Below, in pieces: positions 1-9,491 of a stretch of 64,000 nt of DNA (position 1 is the first letter of the stretch; each line of letters begins with the position of its first letter). The stretch spans positions 1 through 64,000 of the forward strand of contig NZ_ARQI01000117.1 in the NCBI RefSeq assembly GCF_000384655.1. The letters run 5' to 3'. Both the position numbers and the translations under genes were made by a program. Under the pieces are notes generated by a model, which searched no databases, was not told the origin of the DNA, and saw nothing but the letters and a program-made list of their open reading frames with translations. The DNA is from Brachyspira innocens ATCC 29796 (GTDB lineage Bacteria > Spirochaetota > Brachyspiria > Brachyspirales > Brachyspiraceae).

Positions 1-205
1 TGTTCGCCTCAGCTTAGTATAAGCTGCCAACTAAAGTTGTCAGCTGCTTCGGCTCACTTGTTAGTTGTTATGCTCGCCTTTTATTATTGCTAATAAAAAT
101 TATTGGCTTATAGGCTCTGCCAATAATTTTTATATTTAGCTTTCTAATATTTTATTATGTTTGTATTTTATTGTTGCCAGCAATAAACTCGCTTAATATA
201 ATATA
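1..205. repeat. Hairpin repeat unit 1 (about 200-bp family)
   Basis: This is one unit of a degenerate repeat that recurs three more times at 1828-2350. It contains a short hairpin around AGCTGCCAACT / AGTTGTCAGCT, a conserved block ending in GTTATGCTCGCC, and a longer hairpin in which ATTATTGGC pairs with GCCAATAAT. It closes with a conserved stretch around GCTTTCTAATATTTTATTATG. No open reading frame is shared between the units, so the conserved element is the folded DNA or RNA. The left edge may lie outside the window. Confidence 0.75.
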
Positions 206-213
206 TATTAGAG

Positions 214-410
214 TTGTTTCAAAAGTACTTGACAATATTATATATAAAATTTTGATAATTTATAAATTATGAAAATAAAGTTTTACATGTTGTATAACTT
301 ATTATTTTAGTATATAAATATGCAGTCCTTTTGCTTCTTTGGGTCACCAAAAGAAGTGGGGGTGTGGGGGCTAGTCCCCACTATCATAAATAAAATTAGT
401 TTTGGAACAA
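214..410. mobile_element. Non-coding inverted-repeat element, type A, copy 1
   Basis: The left end TTGTTTCAAAAGTACTTGAC is matched at the right end by the inverted form TTTTGGAACAA. The inner AT-rich part (about 245-325) closely resembles the copy at 44822. The core holds a hairpin with arms CTTCTTTGG / CCAAAAGAAG (334-356) and a second palindrome, GTGGGG.CTAG.CCCCAC (about 367-384). No transposase is present. It looks like a MITE-type element moved by an enzyme encoded elsewhere; that is inferred from the termini alone. Confidence 0.65.
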
Positions 411-498
411 ATATATTATTTTTTGTTGCTATATTGACCTTTTATTTTTCTTATAAACTTTTATATTTTGCAAATGCTCCAAAATATATAAAAATTAA

Positions 499-1812
499 TT
501 ATCTACTATTAAAAAATTTAAATAAGTAATGACTTTCATTCAAATAATTTTTTAAATGATCTGTAGGGATAAATATTCTTTCTGCCGTATTTTCTAAATT
601 CATATCTCTATTATTAAGCTCCATATTTGGGTATTCAGGCATTACTATAATTCCTGTATCTGTTAAAAGAAATATTACATTATCTATATTATTATAAAAA
701 TTATCAGTAAGTTCATAATTAGATAATAATTCCTTACTATCAGCAACTAAATCTCTTAAATAAGAACTTATACTTCTTTCGCTTTCTAATTCAAATATAA
801 GAGAATGATTTTTTAATATAATTTCTTTAGGTGCTTCTACTTCTACAGTTCTTTTGTATACGCATATTACTTCATCATCATAGTATAATATATCAAGGCA
901 TCTAAAATTACTAATTTTATTATAATATGCAATACAAGTTTTATCATCAAGACAGAATTTATCTTCTAAAAGCTCATCTTTATGGTTCAATTTCTCTTCA
1001 AGCTCTTTTCCTTTTTCTTGTTTGAATTTTTCATCATAATTATAAGCTCCGCTAATAGCCTTATTTATTCTTTCTTTTCCCTTAATAAAAGGAAAATTGA
1101 AATTAAACAAATAATTAGTCATCATGTTATTCATATCAGACCAAGCTGTATCATAGGAATCTATCTGTTCAATTGGAAGAAAAAATTGTTTTATTTCTAT
1201 TTCAGGCTTTCTAATAACTTCAAAAACTCCTTCTATTCTTTTATTTTCAATATCCATAGTATATTCAATTTTTGATGCTTTTTCATAATCTAATTCTTTT
1301 CTGAATGTTATTCTTGTCAATTTATCTCTTATCCCTTCTTTTGACTCAAATTTATCTCTCTTTCGTATAGCTGAATGATTTTGTTTGAAATATATTTCTT
1401 TAAAATATTTAACATCATAATCATGATAAACTATTATTTGATCTATGTATAACGGACTAGTTTCACGAATAATTAATTCATCGCTGTTATTTATAAATAT
1501 TTGCCCTGAAAAAGAGTCAAAATATTCATGTGCCCACAAATCGAAATCTAATGAAGGAGATACATCTCTCAACTTACGGCAGGATGCCCCGTATGAATAA
1601 TAATGTTCATCATATTTAATTTTATAGCAATTAATATATATATTATTTATTTTATCTTTCAGCATAAATAATTCTTTTTCATTTAACCATATTTTATTTT
1701 TAGAATACCATTTCTTTAGCGACGGTAGAATTTTACCAATATTAAGATATAATACCAGAGGACCCAGAGATACAATAAAAACTACAATACCTACGATAAG
1801 TTCAATATCCAT
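499..1812 (-). CDS. Membrane-anchored protein of unknown function (paralogue 1 of 3)
   Basis: Function not recognised. The 437-aa product has one N-terminal membrane segment (residues about 6-26) and a long mostly hydrophilic remainder. It is paralogous to the genes at 3817 and 5020. Shared landmarks are F.LKDKINNIYI just after the membrane segment, the core YYDD..IC.YKR, and a C-terminal stretch combining SYL.D.V.D..ELL..Y, FY.NIDN.IFL.TD.GIIIM and HYLFKFF. The shared part is about 330 residues. A usable Shine-Dalgarno AGGAG lies before the ATG. It stands alone, flanked by the type A element and by repeat units 2-4. Three paralogues within 6.4 kb suggest tandem duplication; whether the domain faces outward is unclear. 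Confidence 0.75.
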   Translation of the reverse strand: MDIELIVGIVVFIVSLGPLVLYLNIGKILPSLKKWYSKNKIWLNEKELFMLKDKINNIYINCYKIKYDEHYYSYGASCRKLRDVSPSLDFDLWAHEYFDSFSGQIFINNSDELIIRETSPLYIDQIIVYHDYDVKYFKEIYFKQNHSAIRKRDKFESKEGIRDKLTRITFRKELDYEKASKIEYTMDIENKRIEGVFEVIRKPEIEIKQFFLPIEQIDSYDTAWSDMNNMMTNYLFNFNFPFIKGKERINKAISGAYNYDEKFKQEKGKELEEKLNHKDELLEDKFCLDDKTCIAYYNKISNFRCLDILYYDDEVICVYKRTVEVEAPKEIILKNHSLIFELESERSISSYLRDLVADSKELLSNYELTDNFYNNIDNVIFLLTDTGIIVMPEYPNMELNNRDMNLENTAERIFIPTDHLKNYLNESHYLFKFFNSR

Positions 1813-1827
1813 AAATAACTCCTATTA

Positions 1828-2350
1828 TTGTTATGCTCGCCTTTGCCTAAAGGTTTGACTTAATAAATTAAGTCAAAGGCTTCGGCTCGCTTGTTAATTG
1901 TTATGCTCGCTTTCTATTATTACTAATAAAAATTGTTCGCTAATTGTATCTAGCAAATAAATTTGCTAGATGCTCACAATTTTTATATTTAGCTTTCTAA
2001 TATTTTATTATGTTTAAATTTTATTGCTGCTAGCAATAAAATCACTTAATATTAATATAAGCTGCCAACTGCTTCGGCTCGCTTGTTAATTGTTATGCTC
2101 GCTTTCTATTATTGCTAATAAAAATTATTGGCTTATAGGCTCTGCCATTCTTACGAATGTCAGACGCCAATAATTTTTATGTTTAGCTTTCTAATATTTT
2201 ATTATGTTTACATTTTATTGCTACAGCAATAAACTCACTTAATATTAATATAAGCTGCCAACTAAAGTTGTCAGCTGCTTCGGCTCGCTTGTTAATTGTT
2301 ATGCTCGCTTTTTATTATTGCCAGCTATAAACTTGCTTAATAATATAATC
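1828..2350. repeat. Hairpin repeat units 2, 3 and partial 4
   Basis: Three further head-to-tail units of the repeat seen at 1-205 fill the gap between two genes. Unit 2 (about 1828-2045) replaces the short hairpin by a different perfect one, TTTGACTTAAT / ATTAAGTCAAA. Its long hairpin is also changed on both arms (AAAATTGT / ACAATTTT). Unit 3 (about 2045-2245) keeps the ATTATTGGC / GCCAATAAT stem but has about 19 extra bases in the loop and lacks the short hairpin. Unit 4 (about 2247-2350) is truncated. The double-sided arm changes support a structural role; no gene is seen here. Confidence 0.75.
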
Positions 2351-2396
2351 GTTTATCTTTGACATACATAATTTTTAAAACTTATAACTTTAAAAA

Positions 2397-2786
2397 TTAT
2401 TTTTTTTGTTTTATTACAGTGATTATAATGGGTTCTTCTCCGCTAATATTATAAATAAGTTCAAGTGATGTATCAGTAAATTTAAATTCTGCATAATTGC
2501 CGTCTTCATCTGCAGTTTTATAATAATTATCTGACACTTTTAATAAGTTTTCATTTAGCATACCGCCTTGATAATCTTCTCCCCTTAGCATAATTCTTAT
2601 ACCTTCAGAACCTACTGTTACAATCATTTTTCTTATTTTCTCTTCAGAATTATTAGGGTCTCCAACATAAGTGCCGTACCATTTAGGAGATATTACACCT
2701 GATTCTTTAGGATATGCGGACAAATTCATTACTAAAAAACTTGGAACTAATAAAGCGAATAAAAATTTTAAAATACGATTTTTCAT
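2397..2786 (-). CDS. Small exported protein of unknown function
   Basis: Function not recognised. The 129-aa protein has a signal peptide (basic MKNRILK, hydrophobic 9-22, likely cleavage near A24). The remaining about 105 residues look beta-rich. It is a paralogue of the lipoprotein encoded immediately upstream at 2839: both carry W/LYG.Y, a V.VG..G..I segment, NLLKVSDN.Y.T or DLSKVSDNHYET, and a final EFKFT...LE stretch. The two probably arose by tandem duplication, and this copy lost or never had the lipobox cysteine. A Shine-Dalgarno GAGG precedes the ATG. A calycin-like small barrel fold would fit the length, but that is a guess. Confidence 0.7.
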   Translation of the reverse strand: MKNRILKFLFALLVPSFLVMNLSAYPKESGVISPKWYGTYVGDPNNSEEKIRKMIVTVGSEGIRIMLRGEDYQGGMLNENLLKVSDNYYKTADEDGNYAEFKFTDTSLELIYNISGEEPIIITVIKQKK

Positions 2787-2838
2787 ATAACCTCCTCATT
2801 GTATCTAATTATAATTTTATTCATATTAAGATATTTTT

Positions 2839-3291
2839 TCAATATTTTTTTCCTAATTTAGGCAAATTAATTGATTTAAGCTTCTGTGTTCCTTCATAAA
2901 CAGACATTTCAAGTACTCCATTAGTAAATTTAAACTCCAAGTGAGCATCATTTGTAGATATAGTTTCATAATGATTATCTGATACTTTTGATAAATCATC
3001 ATTACCTATATCACACTTTACAGCTCTGTCGCTTTCAATTACAACATCCGCACACTTTTTTACAACTTCTATTGTAGATTCATCATTAGGATAATCAATT
3101 TCTAATCCATCATAACCTACAATTACATAAACCGATTTCATATATGTTTCATCTGGAGACATAAAATATTGCCCGTATAGGTCTTCAGGGATATTTGTGT
3201 TTTCTTCTGTTTTCTTAGAGCATGAAATATTAATGAATAAAAAACTTGAAATTAATAAAAATAATGAAAAATTTAAAATTCTACCTTTCAT
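2839..3291 (-). CDS. Small lipoprotein of unknown function
   Basis: Function not recognised. This 150-aa protein starts with a lipoprotein signal peptide ending in a lipobox (FINISC, Cys24), so it should be lipid-anchored. The mature part shares the SKVSDNHYET / EFKFTN pattern with its neighbour at 2397. The gene lies 52 bp upstream of that neighbour on the same strand, so the pair may be co-transcribed. GGAGG just upstream of the ATG is a strong ribosome binding site. The mature sequence is acidic and has two extra cysteines (near residues 81 and 95) that could form a disulphide. Confidence 0.75.
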   Translation of the reverse strand: MKGRILNFSLFLLISSFLFINISCSKKTEENTNIPEDLYGQYFMSPDETYMKSVYVIVGYDGLEIDYPNDESTIEVVKKCADVVIESDRAVKCDIGNDDLSKVSDNHYETISTNDAHLEFKFTNGVLEMSVYEGTQKLKSINLPKLGKKY

Positions 3292-3440
3292 ATCATATAA
3301 CCTCCTATTCTATAGAATTATAAATACATTTTGTAATTATGTCAATAAAAAATTTGTTTATGTATAAAAATATTTGATATTCTTTACTTAAACTATATTT
3401 ACTTTTATAAAATATAGTATCAAATCATACTAAATAATAA

Positions 3441-3743
3441 TTATTCTTTATTATAATGATATTTGCAAGATGTTATTATTAAGTTGTTATTTTCTATATG
3501 ATAAACTAATCTATACTCTAAATTAATTCTTTCTGAATATAAATCTTTTTTATCATATTTTCATTTTTCAAGCTCTTCAAATTCTTCTAAAGTCTTGACT
3601 ATAACTTTTCCATTAGTTTCCATATCTATAGCTTCATCAAGATACTGCTGTTCTTTTATTATATCGATAATTTTTGTTAAACTTTCTTCAGGCATACTGT
3701 CTATAATATTTATTAATTCTTCTTTAACCGTTATAATTATTCC
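3441..3743 (-). pseudogene. Decayed YefM/RelB-type antitoxin plus YoeB-type toxin tail
   Basis: One reading frame on the minus strand is open apart from a TGA at 3561-3563. The first part (about 57 codons) reads ITVKEELINIIDSMPEESL...LEEFEELEK, like small RelB/YefM-family antitoxins, but the position where ATG is expected is ATT or ATA. After the TGA the frame continues KYDKKDLYSERINLEYRLVY and ends SCKYHYNKE. That matches the C-terminus of YoeB/Txe toxins, whose RIN.EHRLVY and SC.YHY segments include the catalytic region. The toxin N-terminal half is missing. It reads as an addiction module collapsed by an internal deletion. The rest of the 3292-3816 gap shows nothing else. Confidence 0.65.
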
Positions 3744-3816
3744 TTAACAATTACTTACTAATAGTATAAAATAACAATTAAAACAAAATCAAATTTTCAT
3801 TTATTTTATTTATAAA

Positions 3817-4947
3817 TTAATCAAATAAATAATACAAATAATGATCTTTCTTTATATAATCTTTTATATTTTTATAATCAATAAATATTTTTCCGTAGCC
3901 TTTTTCCTTCATTATTATGATAAATGAATCAGTTATGCCAAAAATTAAATTATCTATATTAGAATAAAAATCACTAGGGGCATTATATTTTTTTAATAAT
4001 GCTTCAGTATCATTGACAAAGTCTTTAAGATAAGGGCTTATTAATTTCTGACTGTCTAACTTAAATATAGCAAAGAGATTATTTATTTCAACAAGTTTAA
4101 TATCTTCTAATTTTGAAAATCTTTTATATATACATATTGTTTTATCATCATAGTATAATATATTAAAACTTTTAAACTCTTTAAGTTCATTATAAATATT
4201 CTTATAATCGCTTATATAAGATAAGATGCTATCATCAAATAATGACTGCCAATCTTTTTTATAATATTCTTTTACATACGATCCAATTATATCCCTATTT
4301 TCTTCTATTTTTTCTTTAACAAACTCATCTGAAAACTCTTCAGCTCCATTAATAAATGAATTGATTTTTTCTTTTCCATTTATAAAAAAATAATTAAAAT
4401 TAAATACATTATAAACGAATCTTTCCTCAACTTTCCTTAATGGTGATATTTCCGAATTACGCAAACTTATTACTTCTGCTTCTGGATTTCTTATGATTTC
4501 AAAAACACCTTCTATTTTTACAGTCTCTCTAAAAGTGTTTTTAAGTTTATCTGCAGCAGAATCTATAACATTTGTATAAGGATCAAACTCAATAATATAT
4601 TCTATTTTTGATTCTGATGTATCATATAATTTTGTTTTGAATTTTATATAAGCAAAAGTAGTTGCAAAATTTGAAGATATATCATAATAATTATGAACTG
4701 TTATTCCTTCAGATCCCACAACAATATTATTTATAATAAATCCATTATCATTATTTATATATATTCTTCCTACATTTCTATATTCATAAACATAAATATA
4801 TATATTGTTTATTTTATCTTTAAGTATAAAAAAATCATTTTTATAAAATATAACAGGATTATTTTTAGCATCTGTCAGCATACCAATAAAGACAAGAGCT
4901 GCCAATATCACTCCTGCTATAATTATTAAAGCCATCATATAACTCAT
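3817..4947 (-). CDS. Membrane-anchored protein of unknown function (paralogue 2 of 3)
   Basis: Function not recognised. The 376-aa product has an N-terminal membrane segment (residues about 4-24), then the family landmark F.LKDKINNIYIYVYEY at about 40. The shared body carries GVFEIIRNPE, YYDDKTICIYKR, LISPYLKDFV and FYSNIDNLIF.ITDSFIIIM, and it ends KDHYLYYLFD. It is the shortest of the three paralogues and is closest to the C-terminal domain of the next gene upstream (5020-6885): both end in DHYL.YLFD. It lies 72 bp downstream of that gene on the same strand, so the two could form an operon. The conserved body probably works as one globular domain attached to the membrane. Confidence 0.75.
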   Translation of the reverse strand: MSYMMALIIIAGVILAALVFIGMLTDAKNNPVIFYKNDFFILKDKINNIYIYVYEYRNVGRIYINNDNGFIINNIVVGSEGITVHNYYDISSNFATTFAYIKFKTKLYDTSESKIEYIIEFDPYTNVIDSAADKLKNTFRETVKIEGVFEIIRNPEAEVISLRNSEISPLRKVEERFVYNVFNFNYFFINGKEKINSFINGAEEFSDEFVKEKIEENRDIIGSYVKEYYKKDWQSLFDDSILSYISDYKNIYNELKEFKSFNILYYDDKTICIYKRFSKLEDIKLVEINNLFAIFKLDSQKLISPYLKDFVNDTEALLKKYNAPSDFYSNIDNLIFGITDSFIIIMKEKGYGKIFIDYKNIKDYIKKDHYLYYLFD

Positions 4948-5019
4948 AACTCCTTATTATTAGTTTTCTGATAGTAAAAAATATAAGCAATAAGTTATTA
5001 ATATTTTATTTGTAAAAAT

Positions 5020-6885
5020 TTAATCAAACAAATAAGATAAATAATGATCTTTATTAATATTATATTTTATCTCATATAAAGGAATAAATATTTTTTTATA
5101 CCCTTTATCTTTCATCAATATAATACCCGCTTCTGTTATAAGAAAAATTAAATTATCTATATCCTTATAAAAATTACTATTATATTTTTTTAATATCTCA
5201 TCAGCATTATTAACAAAATCTTTAAAATAAGGGCTTATTAATTTTTCATTATCTAAATCAATTATAAGCGATATATTATTTACTGTAAGATTATTATTAG
5301 TTTCTATTTTAGCAAATCTTTTATATACGCATATTGTTTTATCATCTAAATACACTATATTATTAACATTATAAAAATCTTTAAGTTTATCATAATATTT
5401 AGTTTTAATATCGTTTAATGACGTACTCTCATGTTTCTTTAAAATCTGTTCAACATTTATCTCCAATTCATTTTTTTTATCAGAATACGATTTATTATCT
5501 CCGTTTATATATGCATTAATTTTATCTTTATTCTTTATATTGAAATGATATAGATTAAAGAAATAGGAAAGCATCCCTATAAAACGATTACCTTTTGAAG
5601 CCTTTTTAAACATTAATCTAGAATATTCTACATTAATATTAGTATTTCTATTTACTTCAAAAACTCCATTCATAATTTTAGAGTCAGCTATTTCCACAAT
5701 ATACTCAATTTCATTTTTATCACTCTTTATAAAATCATAAAGAGAACAATCGAATTTTATTATAGCTTTTTCATTTGCTTCTATGTCAACATCATACCAG
5801 CTAAAATATTCCTTATCATTTTTTTTATTATCATACAAATCATAAATAGCAATATAATTCCCCGTTAAACTACTGTTTATATTATAATATCCTTTTAGCT
5901 TATTATTATTTATAAATATATTTCCAAAAAAACCCAGCATTGTAGATAATAGTCCGAAAGAATAATAAGTATAACAGTAAATATACATATTGTTTACCTT
6001 ATCTTTAAAAGTTATAAACATTGTACTCTCTTCATAAATATTAGGAATATATCTTCTTTTATATACATAAATAAAAGAAGCAAATAAAGCAATCATAATA
6101 GCTATAAAAATTAAATATTTACCAAATACCAATTTAAAATAATATAAAAAATTGTCAGTTTTAGCACCGCTTAAAACTAATTCAGCTGCTATATCTTTAT
6201 TGCCTTTATCAAGTGCTATTTCAAGCCCTTTATCTAAATTCATTTTGAATTTATTTCCAAAGAATAAAAATTTCTTTTTTAATAAAATTCTTAACATAGG
6301 CTCATTTTCATTATTAACAGCTAACAAAAACTCATCATTTACATCATCATTGTCTTTATAATGTTTCAAAATAACTTCAGCAGCATCATAAAAATAATCA
6401 TCTACAGCACTGTAAAGAGGTTTTTTACCATTAATAGATTTTTTATAAATATCAGCATTATTTTCAATTAAGAAATCTATTATATTAGTTTCGCCCCTAT
6501 ATCCTGAATAAGTATAAAGCAAAGTATAGCCGTCATATACTCCGTTTATATCATATTTTTGTATAAACTTCTTAACATCTTCTAAATTCCCATAACCTTC
6601 TGCAGTACTTTGATATTCATCTTCTAAACTATCTATTTCTATAACATTATATTTTTTATAAAGTTCCATTTTCTCTTTTAATGCTTTTTCTTCTTCCTCT
6701 TTTAGCAAGTTTTCCATATATTCTTTAGGGTCTTTTGCCATTTCTTTTAATTCATCTTCATTTACAAACATTGCATCAAAAAGTTTTTTATAGAAATTAG
6801 TATCATATTCTTCTGAGTATAAAAATAAAGACGATATTATTAATAAAATAAAAGAGATAATTATTCTGCAAGTATTTTTTTTCAT
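5020..6885 (-). CDS. Signal peptide - ankyrin - TM - family domain protein (paralogue 3 of 3)
   Basis: The 621-aa protein is a composite. A signal peptide (1-24) leads into a charged helical stretch (45-85), then degenerate ankyrin-type repeats (about 95-245, for example NIIDFLIENNADIYKK and DIAAELVLSGA). A membrane segment follows (about 257-275, with the basic stop KRR). The C-terminal about 335 residues are the same domain as in the genes at 499 and 3817, beginning F.DKVNNMYIYCYTYY and ending KDHYLSYLFD. If the signal peptide is cleaved, the ankyrin part lies outside the inner membrane and the family domain is cytoplasmic. In the two shorter paralogues the same domain follows a plain N-terminal anchor. 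The partner of either domain is unknown. Confidence 0.75.
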   Translation of the reverse strand: MKKNTCRIIISFILLIISSLFLYSEEYDTNFYKKLFDAMFVNEDELKEMAKDPKEYMENLLKEEEEKALKEKMELYKKYNVIEIDSLEDEYQSTAEGYGNLEDVKKFIQKYDINGVYDGYTLLYTYSGYRGETNIIDFLIENNADIYKKSINGKKPLYSAVDDYFYDAAEVILKHYKDNDDVNDEFLLAVNNENEPMLRILLKKKFLFFGNKFKMNLDKGLEIALDKGNKDIAAELVLSGAKTDNFLYYFKLVFGKYLIFIAIMIALFASFIYVYKRRYIPNIYEESTMFITFKDKVNNMYIYCYTYYSFGLLSTMLGFFGNIFINNNKLKGYYNINSSLTGNYIAIYDLYDNKKNDKEYFSWYDVDIEANEKAIIKFDCSLYDFIKSDKNEIEYIVEIADSKIMNGVFEVNRNTNINVEYSRLMFKKASKGNRFIGMLSYFFNLYHFNIKNKDKINAYINGDNKSYSDKKNELEINVEQILKKHESTSLNDIKTKYYDKLKDFYNVNNIVYLDDKTICVYKRFAKIETNNNLTVNNISLIIDLDNEKLISPYFKDFVNNADEILKKYNSNFYKDIDNLIFLITEAGIILMKDKGYKKIFIPLYEIKYNINKDHYLSYLFD

Positions 6886-7064
6886 ATTTTCATAAACCTC
6901 ATAAATATTTTTCTAAATTTGCAAAATTATTATACATTATAAATCTATATACATCAATTAGGTATGATTATAAAAAATCCTAATTAAAACAAAATACATA
7001 ATTCTATATAAAATAATTATTTCATAATTAATTTTTTTAATTTAATATACATGATAAAACTTAT

Positions 7065-7412
7065 TATATACCTAAACAATTATATTTTGTCAAAAGTAAA
7101 GTTATATTTTTGTTTTGATATCTGGGGCTTTGCCATTACGAAGTACACAGCGTGACCGCTCTGCGCCCTACTTCTTTTTGACGCTGTCCGCCTCGCTCTG
7201 CGTGCCGTAGGCAGGCGTGCCACAAAGAAGCAGGCACAGCCCGCAGTAGCGAAAGGCTACATTTGGGTTTTAATTTACTAAAGCTATCTTACATGTAACA
7301 CAACTTTAGTATGATTTAGTACTAATTTTTTACACTTGCACTTTTTGGTTCTTTTTGCGGCGGGAAAAAGAACAACAAAAAATTGACAAAATTAAAAATT
7401 TTCAGTATATAC
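7065..7412 (-). mobile_element. Non-coding inverted-repeat element, type B, copy 1
   Basis: This 348-bp element lies between genes, in the opposite orientation to the copy at 42481. Its ends are TATATACC...AAAC...TTTGTCAAAA and, inverted, TTGACAAAATT...AGTATATA. The core is strikingly GC-rich against its surroundings. It contains a hairpin CTTCTTTTTG (7171) with CAAAGAAG (7223) around a 42-base loop, and a perfect hairpin GTTCTTTTT / AAAAAGAAC (7348-7373). GTAGC/GCTAC-type arms surround a TTTC loop. No protein-coding potential is conserved between copies. The rest of the 6886-7432 gap is AT-rich with no gene seen. Confidence 0.7.
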
Positions 7413-7432
7413 TAAATTAATACACAAAAACA

Positions 7433-9256
7433 CTATTCAACAGTTACACTCTTAGCTAAATTTCTAGGCTTGTCTACATCGCATCCCCTTATAACAGCAG
7501 TATGATAGGCTAATAATTGTAACGCTGCTATAGACACTATAGGCATAAACATATCCTCTACTTTAGGAAGATATACTATTTTTCTGTAGGCATCTTTATC
7601 TATATCAATACCTTCTTTGGTAAATAAAAGAACATTAGCTCCCCTAGATATTACCTCTTTTGTATTGCTTATCATTTTACTTAATATTTTCTCCTGTATA
7701 GCTAATGCCACAACTGGAGTATTATCAGTTATAAGAGATATAGCACCATGTTTAAGCTCTCCTCCAGCATATGCCTCGCAGTGAATATAGCTAATCTCTT
7801 TCATCTTCAAAGCTCCTTCCATAACCTGATAATAGTCCAAATCTCTCCCTATAAAAAATATACTGCCTGCTTCTTTATAATCTATACATAAATCTTTTAT
7901 AGCACTGCTCATATTAAGTACATCTTTTATAGAGTCTATAGTATTAAGCAAATTTTTTATAAGAAGTTTTATATAATCATTATCTTTTATTTTTCTCTCT
8001 AGTATTATCTTAAAAGTTATCAAGTACATTATGGCCATCTGTACAGAATAAGCCTTTGTTGAAGCTACTGATATTTCAGGTCCTGCATAAGTATATATCA
8101 CATAATCAGCATTCCTAGCGATAGAAGACCCATTAACATTTACTATAGCTAAAGTTTTGTATCCTTTCTCTTTAACCAAATTCAAAGCAGCCAAAGTATC
8201 AGCAGTTTCTCCAGACTGTGATATAAATATTGATAAAGTTTTTTCTGTGAGTATAGGATTTTTATATCTGAACTCAGAAGCTATTTCGCATTCTACAGGT
8301 ATTCTGCAATTATCTTCTATAAGTCTTTTTCCTATCATAGCAGCATGCATAGAAGTACCGCAGCCCACTATATAAACCCTATCAAAAAACTTCCAAAAAT
8401 TTTTATCAGTAATACCGTCCCTTTCAAAATCTGGAACACCCTGAACTATTCTAGGCTCTATAGTATCAAGAAGTGCTTTAGGCTGCTCATTAATTTCTTT
8501 AAGCATAAAATGATCATATCCGCATTTCTCTGCCTGCTCTACAGTCCAATTAGCTTCAAGTATATCATAATCAGTTTCTTTTAAATTTTCATCATATATA
8601 GTTATTTTATTTTTCTCCAAAACAGCAATATTATTTTCTTCTATTAATATGTATTTATTAGTATATTTTAATATTGCTGGTATATCAGAAGCTAAAAAAT
8701 TTTCATTATCGCCTAATGCCGCTATTAAAGGAACTGACTTTCTTACTGCATATACTTTATTAATATCATCTTTAAATATTATGGCAAAAGCATAAGAGCC
8801 TTCTATTATGTTAACTGCTTTTTTTATAGCTATTAAAGGATCTCCTTCATATAATGAATCTATTAAATTCGCTGCCACTTCAGTATCAGTTTCAGAAAGA
8901 AATTTGTATCCTTTAGTTATTAAATCTTTTTTTATATCTTTATAATTTTCTATAATACCGTTATGAACAAGAGAAAGCCTCTCTGTAAAATGAGGGTGGG
9001 CATTAATATCTGAAGGAGCCCCATGCGTTGCCCATCTAGTATGACCTATTCCTATATTTGAGGATATATTATCCTTAACAATATGTCTCAAATTCTCAAG
9101 TTTTCCTTCAGCCTTAAAAGTAATAATATCATTTTTTGAATCAACTATAGATATACCCGCCGAATCATATCCCCTATACTCCAAAGATGAAAGTCCTTCC
9201 ATTAATACATCAATAGCATTATCATTATTTCCTACATATCCAACTATTCCACACAT
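7433..9256 (-). CDS. glmS: Glutamine--fructose-6-phosphate aminotransferase (isomerizing)
   Basis: GlmS converts fructose 6-phosphate and glutamine to glucosamine 6-phosphate and glutamate, the entry step to UDP-GlcNAc and hence peptidoglycan. The 607-aa length is usual for the family. The N-terminus MCGIVGYVG supplies the catalytic Cys of the glutaminase domain (1-240, with GHTRWATHG and SLVHNGIIENY). Two SIS sugar-isomerase domains follow (about 285-420 and 455-600: GCGTSMHAA, SQSGETADT, STKAYSVQ). The family C-terminus DKPRNLAKSVTVE is intact. No glmS ribozyme was recognised upstream. The gene ends about 20 bp from the type B element, with no clear terminator of its own. Confidence 0.97.
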   Translation of the reverse strand: MCGIVGYVGNNDNAIDVLMEGLSSLEYRGYDSAGISIVDSKNDIITFKAEGKLENLRHIVKDNISSNIGIGHTRWATHGAPSDINAHPHFTERLSLVHNGIIENYKDIKKDLITKGYKFLSETDTEVAANLIDSLYEGDPLIAIKKAVNIIEGSYAFAIIFKDDINKVYAVRKSVPLIAALGDNENFLASDIPAILKYTNKYILIEENNIAVLEKNKITIYDENLKETDYDILEANWTVEQAEKCGYDHFMLKEINEQPKALLDTIEPRIVQGVPDFERDGITDKNFWKFFDRVYIVGCGTSMHAAMIGKRLIEDNCRIPVECEIASEFRYKNPILTEKTLSIFISQSGETADTLAALNLVKEKGYKTLAIVNVNGSSIARNADYVIYTYAGPEISVASTKAYSVQMAIMYLITFKIILERKIKDNDYIKLLIKNLLNTIDSIKDVLNMSSAIKDLCIDYKEAGSIFFIGRDLDYYQVMEGALKMKEISYIHCEAYAGGELKHGAISLITDNTPVVALAIQEKILSKMISNTKEVISRGANVLLFTKEGIDIDKDAYRKIVYLPKVEDMFMPIVSIAALQLLAYHTAVIRGCDVDKPRNLAKSVTVE

Positions 9257-9491
9257 AAAAAATTCCCTAAATAATAAATTTTATCAAAAAACATATTTTT
9301 TAAAAATAGCTCATTTTTGATAATCGTATATTTTAAAGCATAAAAAAATAAAGTCAATACTGTTTAGAGTAATACTATAAATATAATGGTACCTTTACAA
9401 AAAGACTTATTTAGTATAGAATTATGTTAATTAAAATTTCTATTATTACGAAATTATAAGTAATAAATTTTTAATCAGGCAGGGCATAATA

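Noticed and set aside
320-529. A 69-codon frame across the type A element
   Set aside because: It is not conserved in the other copies, lacks a Shine-Dalgarno sequence and crosses the GC-rich hairpin core.
7065-7412. A transposase or other gene in the GC-rich element core
   Set aside because: No frame is shared between copies, and loops of unrelated sequence and length make coding unlikely.
6886-9256. glmS ribozyme or T-box-like leader
   Set aside because: The region before glmS (9257-9491) has no recognisable conserved core; its only candidate features are AT-rich stretches.
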